Below, piece after piece: positions 14,545-19,043 of a stretch of 19,043 bases of DNA (the stretch's first letter is position 1; each line of letters begins with the position of its first letter). Both the position numbers and the translations under genes were made by a program. The DNA comes from Chloroflexota bacterium (GTDB lineage: Bacteria; Chloroflexota; Anaerolineae; UBA1429). The notes under the pieces were generated by a model. That model worked only from the letters and a program-made list of their open reading frames with translations, had not been told where the DNA came from and ran no database searches. The DNA lies in assembly GCA_012513595.1 (NCBI GenBank), contig JAAZBY010000401.1, positions 1 to 19,043 of the forward strand, read 5' to 3'.

Positions 14545-16929
14545 CTAACGCCCCACACGCACCTCGTTCGCCAGGAGCAGGTGGTCCGCGGAGGCACCAT
14601 CGGGGAGGGTGACGCTCAGGCGAACGCCCGTCGCAGCGTCGTACATCCCCACCTCCAGGCGGTAGGTGCCCTCCGGTGCCGCCGGGTCGACGGTAAGCAG
14701 GTGGCGATCCACGACGACCTCGCCCTGTGGCCAGAGGGCCACGGGCAGGCTGCCGTCGCCGGGGCGCGCATCGTGCCCGGCCCACACGGGCCCCTCGGTG
14801 GCCGGGTTCCAGGCCTCCCCGAGAAGGTGGCTGAACACGACCAGGTCGCGCACCTCGGGCGTGGTGCCGCGCCAGTACAGGTCCAGTACCAGCGTGCCGC
14901 CGGGGCGCACGCGCTGCGCGGAGAGGCGCGCTCCTTCCAGGGTCAGGCCGCCGTCAAAGGTCCCCTGCAGGGGGATGGCCGGGCTCTGAGGGGCGGGGGG
15001 CTCCGTGCCAGAGACGCGCAGGCTCCCCAGTAGAACCTCATCGGCGCCGGCGCGCAGCCAGATAGAGAGGGCGCCGGAAGGGGTGGCCGGCGTCACGGTC
15101 AGGTCAAACTGCTGGCGCCGGCCCGCGCCTGGGCCCTGGTCGGGCGCGGCCGCCTCGGCGGCCAGGACGGTGCGGCCGGCAGCGTCGCGCAGCGTCAGAA
15201 CGAGCGGAACCGTGGGCGCCTCGTCCCACAGGAGCGCCAGGTGAACCCAGTCCCCCGGGGCAAAGCGTTCCACGGGCAGTTCCCAGCCGCGCAGTGTGCC
15301 GCCGCCCAGGCGTTGGCCGGCGACGTCGGCGTGTTGCGGCGCATAGTCGGCCGCCAGCGCCGGCGGGCGGCCGGCCCCGTCAAAGAGGAGCAGGGTGTTG
15401 TGCCCGTAGGCCCAGGAGGCGGCCAGGGCGTAGCGCTCGCCCAGCCAGGCGCGGGCCAGGCGCTCAGGGTCGCTGAGGGTGACGTCGACCTCCGCCAGCC
15501 AGACGCGTTGCCCCGGCCCCAGCCACTCGCCGAGGAGGGCGTCGACGGCCTCGGGCGTCACCTCGCGATCGTCGGCGGGGAGGAGCAACACCTCCGGCCG
15601 CGCCGCGCTGGCGCCCCGGCCGGCATAGTAGTAGTCAAAGATGGGATAGCGGCTCCCCGAGTTCAGCAGGACAACGTCGCCCGGCTCGGCCTGGCTCCAC
15701 ACGGCGCGGACCATGGTCTGCAGCTCATCGCGCAGGACGCGGTCCGCATAGTGCCCGGGCAACGTCCACGCCGCCAGGGCCACGAGGATCACCCCGCTGG
15801 CAACGCCGGCAAGGCGGGCGCGCCGGCCGATCTCGACGACGGCGACGCCAAGCAGCGCCCAATAGGCCGGGGCAAAGGGGAGGAGGTAGCGCGCCTCTAC
15901 CCGGGGCGTGTAAAAGAGGGAGCGCGGCTGAGCCGCCAGATAGACGGCCAGCGCTGGCAGGCCCCAGGCCATGAGCAGGATGGCCGCCTCGCAGCGGGTA
16001 CCCTGCGCCTCAGGTCGGCGCCACGAGCGGGCGACCAAGAGGCCCAGGCCCACCGCCAGTATCCCCAGGGGCACCAGGATGAGCCAAAGGGGGACCAGCT
16101 CGATGTCGGTAGAGATGCCGGTGGTGAGCAGCGTGGCGTACAGGCGCGCCACGAACCGCAGGCTGACCGGCTCCGCCACCGACCAGGAGCGCATACGGCC
16201 CCAGGAAAGGCTCAGCCAGCCGATCACCGGCGCGGCAATGGCCAGCTGCGCGGGCACCCAGCCGGCCAGGAGGGCGCGGCGCCTAGAGGCGGGGCTACGG
16301 CGCGCAAGCGCAGCCAGCACGACCACGTTCTCGACCAGGAGCACCGCGCCCATCAAAAAGATCGTGTACAACGCGCCCAGGGAGGCCAGCACATAGGGAA
16401 GCAAGAGGGCCCACTGCCGTTGCGGGGGACGGTCCTGCCCTTGGGCGCGTAACCAACGGAGGAAGAACAGGAGCGAGAGGGTCCCCAGGAGCCCCGCCAG
16501 CACGTACATGCGCAGCTCCTGCGACCACCAGACGTGAAAGCGAGACACGGCGATGAGGAGCGCCCCCACGACGCCGGCCCAGCGGCCGGCCACCAGGCGG
16601 CCCAGGGCGTAGACGGCCGCCACCGTGAGGACGCCCAGCCCCGCCGACAGGAGGCGCATGGCAAACTCGGACTCGCCCACCAACTGCACCCAGCCCCACA
16701 GCGTCCAGAAAAAGAGCGGAGGGTGCACATCGGCGGCCGTCCAGAGGGTGGCGCCGACCAGGCCCTTGCGCAGTGCCCACACGGCCAGGGCTTCGTCCCA
16801 CCAGACGTTGGCGTCACCCAGGCGGGCGAGGCGGGCCGCCAGAGCCACCAGCAGGATCGCGCCCGGGACCGCTGCCCAACGCCACGGGCGTGGGTTGCTA
16901 CTGCTTGGTTCTGCTCTGGACGACCTCAT
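14545..16929 (-). CDS. GT-C family membrane glycosyltransferase (PMT/ArnT-like) with C-terminal ectodomain
   Basis: 794 aa. The N-terminal half is a polytopic GT-C fold that uses a polyprenyl-phosphate sugar donor on the outer face. Family motifs are WWDEA with the acidic pair D45/E46, DVHPPLFFW at 67-75 and WWSQELRMY at 134-142. About ten hydrophobic helices follow up to roughly residue 400. The second half is a beta-rich extracytoplasmic region (LRGWELPVERFAPGDWV; LVLDLYWRGTTPEVRDLVVF; final GTYRLEVGMYDAATGVRL). Acceptor and sugar cannot be deduced. The ATG at 16929 is chosen over the adjacent TTG because GGAGA is 8 nt upstream. It overlaps the preceding gene by 32 nt, so the two are probably co-translated. 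Confidence 0.88.
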   Translation of the reverse strand: MRSSRAEPSSSNPRPWRWAAVPGAILLVALAARLARLGDANVWWDEALAVWALRKGLVGATLWTAADVHPPLFFWTLWGWVQLVGESEFAMRLLSAGLGVLTVAAVYALGRLVAGRWAGVVGALLIAVSRFHVWWSQELRMYVLAGLLGTLSLLFFLRWLRAQGQDRPPQRQWALLLPYVLASLGALYTIFLMGAVLLVENVVVLAALARRSPASRRRALLAGWVPAQLAIAAPVIGWLSLSWGRMRSWSVAEPVSLRFVARLYATLLTTGISTDIELVPLWLILVPLGILAVGLGLLVARSWRRPEAQGTRCEAAILLMAWGLPALAVYLAAQPRSLFYTPRVEARYLLPFAPAYWALLGVAVVEIGRRARLAGVASGVILVALAAWTLPGHYADRVLRDELQTMVRAVWSQAEPGDVVLLNSGSRYPIFDYYYAGRGASAARPEVLLLPADDREVTPEAVDALLGEWLGPGQRVWLAEVDVTLSDPERLARAWLGERYALAASWAYGHNTLLLFDGAGRPPALAADYAPQHADVAGQRLGGGTLRGWELPVERFAPGDWVHLALLWDEAPTVPLVLTLRDAAGRTVLAAEAAAPDQGPGAGRRQQFDLTVTPATPSGALSIWLRAGADEVLLGSLRVSGTEPPAPQSPAIPLQGTFDGGLTLEGARLSAQRVRPGGTLVLDLYWRGTTPEVRDLVVFSHLLGEAWNPATEGPVWAGHDARPGDGSLPVALWPQGEVVVDRHLLTVDPAAPEGTYRLEVGMYDAATGVRLSVTLPDGASADHLLLANEVRVGR

Positions 16930-17599
16930 CAAGGGTTCTCCGCAGTTCTTTCTGAGTGGCCGTGCTGAGGACGGGTGTCTCCGTCAGGCCCTGGCGCAAG
17001 AAGTCGGCCACCTGGCTGGCGGTCAGCACCGGGTATGGGGTGTCTGTGGCCGTCAGGAGCGCTTCCGGATGCGTCAGGACGACGGCGCCCGTGACGGGAA
17101 TCTGCTCGGGCAGGTTCCTGGCGGCAATCCAGGCCTGCAGGCGGGCCATCTCGTGCTGGAGGTCCAGGTCGGGGCGGCCCAGGCCCGGCTCGCCAAAGAA
17201 CTGTAGCACCTTGCGCCAACCCGCCCGGTGGCGCCAGCGCCCCCCTTCCACCGATATGGCTCCACGCTGTGCGCGGGCCACTAGCACCGTCAGCCCATGG
17301 TGTGAGGCCACGACGTGGCTAGAGGGCAGATAGTACGAATAGAGGGCGTAGCGCTTGTCCAGCCCGTCCAGCACGCGCTGGAGGACCTTGTCGGCGCGCG
17401 GCTCGCGGATGTATTGGTTGCTGAGGTACGAGGCCACGCTGGCGGCGATCAACCCGATGATCAGCAGGCCATATGAGAGCCAGATGGCCGTGCTGACGGT
17501 AAAGACGCCGCCGACCAGCGCCCCCAGGCCGATAAGGCTGGTGTAGCGGGCGATCTTGGCGCGCTTGTCCAGGAAGGACTCGTTTGTGAAGGCTTGCAT
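16898..17599 (-). CDS. Two-helix membrane protein with a NERD-like cytoplasmic domain
   Basis: 233 aa. Two hydrophobic helices lie near the N-terminus (about 18-62), then a soluble domain. The pattern SSHVVASHHGLTVLVARAQRGAIS followed by a tryptophan-containing loop and a helix with QHEMARLQAWI recalls nuclease-related (NERD) domains, where an E-x-K pair normally sits at the VLVARAQ position. That pair is missing here, so a nuclease activity is doubtful. The ATG at 17599 has GAGGTGG upstream; a longer frame to 17842 overlaps plsX and is not coding. It overlaps the glycosyltransferase gene by 32 nt and follows plsX by 100 nt. Function unknown; domain assignment is tentative. Confidence 0.78.
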   Translation of the reverse strand: MQAFTNESFLDKRAKIARYTSLIGLGALVGGVFTVSTAIWLSYGLLIIGLIAASVASYLSNQYIREPRADKVLQRVLDGLDKRYALYSYYLPSSHVVASHHGLTVLVARAQRGAISVEGGRWRHRAGWRKVLQFFGEPGLGRPDLDLQHEMARLQAWIAARNLPEQIPVTGAVVLTHPEALLTATDTPYPVLTASQVADFLRQGLTETPVLSTATQKELRRTLDEVVQSRTKQ

Positions 17600-17699
17600 G
17601 GCCACCTCTACAGGTATGCGGGCAGGCGGTGCGACGCGCGCCCTCGGGCAAGATGCCCCGGCCCCTCGGGCGCGGGGTGACGTCCGGAGCGCCCGCCGG

Positions 17700-18737
17700 C
17701 TACTCGGTCTCGTTCTCGGCGGACTCGTCGCCGGCGCCCAGGGCCGCGACCCCCTCACGGATCCTCTCCACCACGCCGCCGGCCACCGCGTCGACCGCGA
17801 CGCGGACGGCGTTCTCGATGGCCAGAGGGTCCGAGCGGCCATGGGCGATGATCACCACACCGTTCACGCCGAGGAGGGGCGCGCCGCCGTACTCGCGGTA
17901 GTCGAGCACCCGGGCCACCTGGCGGAAGGCCGGCTTGGCCAGCAGCCCGCCGACTGCCGTGATCGGGCTGGCCTTGATGTGGGTGCGCAGGAGCTGCAGC
18001 ATCATCGAGGCCACGCCCTCGGCCGTCTTGATGGCCACGTTGCCCGCAAAGCCGTCGGCGACGATGACGTCAGCCGCGCCCATGGGGAGGTCCTTGCCCT
18101 CGGCGTTGCCGATAAAGTTCAGGCCCTGGATCTGCTTGAGCGCCTGGTGCGCCTCGATCACCAGGGCATCGCCCTTGGTCTCCTCCTCGCCGTTGGAGAG
18201 GAGGGCCACGCGCGGGTTGGGCACGCCCAGCACGCGCTGGGCATAGATGGAGCCCATCACGGCGAACTGCACGAGCCACTCGGGGCGGCAGTCAGTGTTG
18301 GCGCCGATATCGAGCAGCAGGCAAGAGCCGGAGACGGTGGGGAGCACCGTGCTCAGGGCCGGGCGGCGGATGCCGCGGATGCGGCCGAGCCGGCCCGCAC
18401 CGGCCAGGGCCGAGGCCAGGACGCCGCCCGAGTTGCCCGCCGAGACGAACGCGTCGGCCTGGCCCTCGCGCACCAGCCCCATGCCCACCACCATGGAGGA
18501 ATCCGGCTTGCGGCGCACCGCCTGGCTGGGGTGTTCGTCCATGCCGATCACCTGCTCAGCAGGGACGATGGACAGGGGCAGGTCCGCGGCGTTGTGCTTG
18601 GCAAGCTCGGCCTCGATGAGGGCCTGGCGGCCGACAAGGACGATCTCGTGCCCGAAGCGTCGCGCGGCGCGCACGGCGCCCTCGACGTCGGCCGCCGGGG
18701 CGCGGTCGCTGCCCATAGCGTCCAACACGATGCGCAT
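17700..18737 (-). CDS. plsX: Phosphate acyltransferase PlsX
   Basis: 345 aa, normal length. It converts acyl-ACP to acyl-phosphate, the donor for PlsY in phosphatidic acid synthesis, at the inner face of the membrane. Family signatures are DAMGSDRAP at 6-14, the central SAGNSGG, LLDIGAN, LSNGEEETKG, ADGFAGNVAIKT and YGGAPLLGVNG. The usual GGDHAP is GSDRAP here. The ATG at 18737 is preceded by GGGAGGAG. The frame upstream to 18953 runs through the tRNA and promoter and is not coding. The common partner fabH is not in the window; the genes downstream are envelope-related. Confidence 0.95.
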   Translation of the reverse strand: MRIVLDAMGSDRAPAADVEGAVRAARRFGHEIVLVGRQALIEAELAKHNAADLPLSIVPAEQVIGMDEHPSQAVRRKPDSSMVVGMGLVREGQADAFVSAGNSGGVLASALAGAGRLGRIRGIRRPALSTVLPTVSGSCLLLDIGANTDCRPEWLVQFAVMGSIYAQRVLGVPNPRVALLSNGEEETKGDALVIEAHQALKQIQGLNFIGNAEGKDLPMGAADVIVADGFAGNVAIKTAEGVASMMLQLLRTHIKASPITAVGGLLAKPAFRQVARVLDYREYGGAPLLGVNGVVIIAHGRSDPLAIENAVRVAVDAVAGGVVERIREGVAALGAGDESAENETE

Positions 18738-18784
18738 AGTCTCCTCCCAGATGGCTGACAGGAACAGGTGTGACGATGGTGCTG

Positions 18785-18814
18785 ATTGTACCGACAAGTC
18801 GCTCGAGTTGACAA
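18785..18814 (-). promoter_or_regulatory. plsX promoter
   Basis: On the minus strand, TTGTCA (18809-18814), an 18-bp spacer and TACAAT (18785-18790), five of six matches in each box. Leader of about 40 nt to the plsX ATG. The -35 box overlaps that of the tRNA promoter on the other strand. Confidence 0.6.
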
Positions 18815-18835
18815 GCGTGGTCGAAGCCGTATACT
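18808..18835 (+). promoter_or_regulatory. tRNA-Leu promoter
   Basis: Consensus TTGACA (18808-18813), a 16-bp spacer and TATACT (18830-18835). Transcription should start about 8 nt before the mature tRNA. Confidence 0.75.
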
Positions 18836-18849
18836 GGTGAGCGTTGGAT

Positions 18850-18934
18850 GCCCCTGTGGTGGAATTGGCATACACGGCAGGTTGAGGGCCTGTGCCCTTT
18901 TGGGCGTACTGGTTCGAGTCCAGCCAGGGGCACC
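18850..18934 (+). tRNA. tRNA-Leu (anticodon GAG)
   Basis: Acceptor arms GCCCCTG and CAGGGGC pair over 7 bp with discriminator A at 18932. The anticodon stem GCAGG/CCTGT encloses loop TTGAGGG with anticodon GAG at 18884-18886. A long class II variable arm has stem GCCC/GGGC and a TTTT loop, as expected for leucine. The T arm carries TTCGAGT; its outermost pair is A-C. The final A of CCA is not encoded (the sequence continues CCT). It reads CTC/CTT codons. Confidence 0.97.
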
Positions 18935-18945
18935 TAGAACACAAT

Positions 18946-18978
18946 GCGAGCACCGTGGCCAGTTGTTAGGGTGCTCGC
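18946..18978 (+). repeat. Perfect inverted repeat after the tRNA
   Basis: GCGAGCACC (18946-18954) and GGTGCTCGC (18970-18978) form a 9-bp stem, extendable by one wobble pair, with a 15-nt loop. No T-tract follows. It starts 11 nt after the tRNA and may be a 3' trailer structure guiding processing. Confidence 0.65.
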
Positions 18979-18987
18979 GAGAAGGGC

Positions 18988-19025
18988 AACGCGCGATCCG
19001 GCCAAGGTCGCGCGTTTCTTCTTTG
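18988..19025 (+). terminator. Terminator of the tRNA-Leu transcript
   Basis: AACGCGCGA and TCGCGCGTT form a perfect 9-bp stem with an 11-nt loop, followed by the pyrimidine-rich run TCTTCTTT. It is the second hairpin after the tRNA gene. Confidence 0.85.
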
Positions 19026-19043
19026 TGCCGCTTCCGTTGCTTG

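Noticed and set aside
1..19043. CRISPR arrays, insertion sequences or prophage genes
   Set aside because: No regularly spaced repeats, transposase motifs or phage genes were seen; the HNH protein alone is not evidence of a mobile element.

Overview
The window is a high-GC bacterial chromosome segment, most likely from a Chloroflexota member near Anaerolineae/Caldilineae. This rests on gene content only: a family-5 solute-binding protein with a twin-arginine signal, an imuA-imuB-small protein-dnaE2 cassette behind a Gram-positive-type LexA box, a RodZ-like protein next to rimO, and a large GT-C membrane glycosyltransferase with a C-terminal beta-rich ectodomain. No marker gene fixes the taxonomy.

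Layout. (1) 1-2186, minus strand: one uninterrupted frame, running off the left edge, joins a GntR winged helix, a UTRA ligand domain, a Tat signal and a family-5 ABC substrate-binding protein. Its promoter is flanked by two identical 12-bp palindromes centred 60 bp apart. This is the most unusual item in the window. (2) 2187-7497, minus strand: a tightly coupled SOS mutagenesis operon, imuA-imuB-small aromatic protein-dnaE2, with a perfect LexA palindrome inside a near-consensus promoter. (3) 7564-12308, plus strand: a polyprenyl-phosphate sugar phosphotransferase, a RodZ-like membrane HTH protein, rimO (with a terminator-like hairpin just upstream of its ribosome binding site) and an HNH endonuclease ending in a 19-bp terminator hairpin. 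(4) 12329-14148, minus strand: a frameshifted relic of a glycosyltransferase ectodomain, a beta-propeller lipoprotein gene, and a deleted and frameshifted NarL-type response-regulator relic that still has a strong promoter. (5) 14149-14544: no gene recognised. (6) 14545-18737, minus strand: GT-C glycosyltransferase, a two-helix membrane protein overlapping it, and plsX. (7) 18738-19043: plsX and a plus-strand tRNA-Leu(GAG) diverge from promoters whose -35 boxes overlap; two perfect hairpins follow the tRNA, the second a terminator.

How they work together. The imu operon is a damage-inducible translesion mutasome: ImuB lacks polymerase acidic residues but has a clamp-binding motif, and DnaE2 supplies catalysis. 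Several other genes concern the envelope: lipid-linked sugar transfer, a GT-C transferase, PlsX phospholipid precursor synthesis, RodZ-like shape control and a lipoprotein. The GntR/UTRA/SBP fusion could link extracellular solute sensing, or anchoring at the membrane, directly to its own transcription. That last step is inference.
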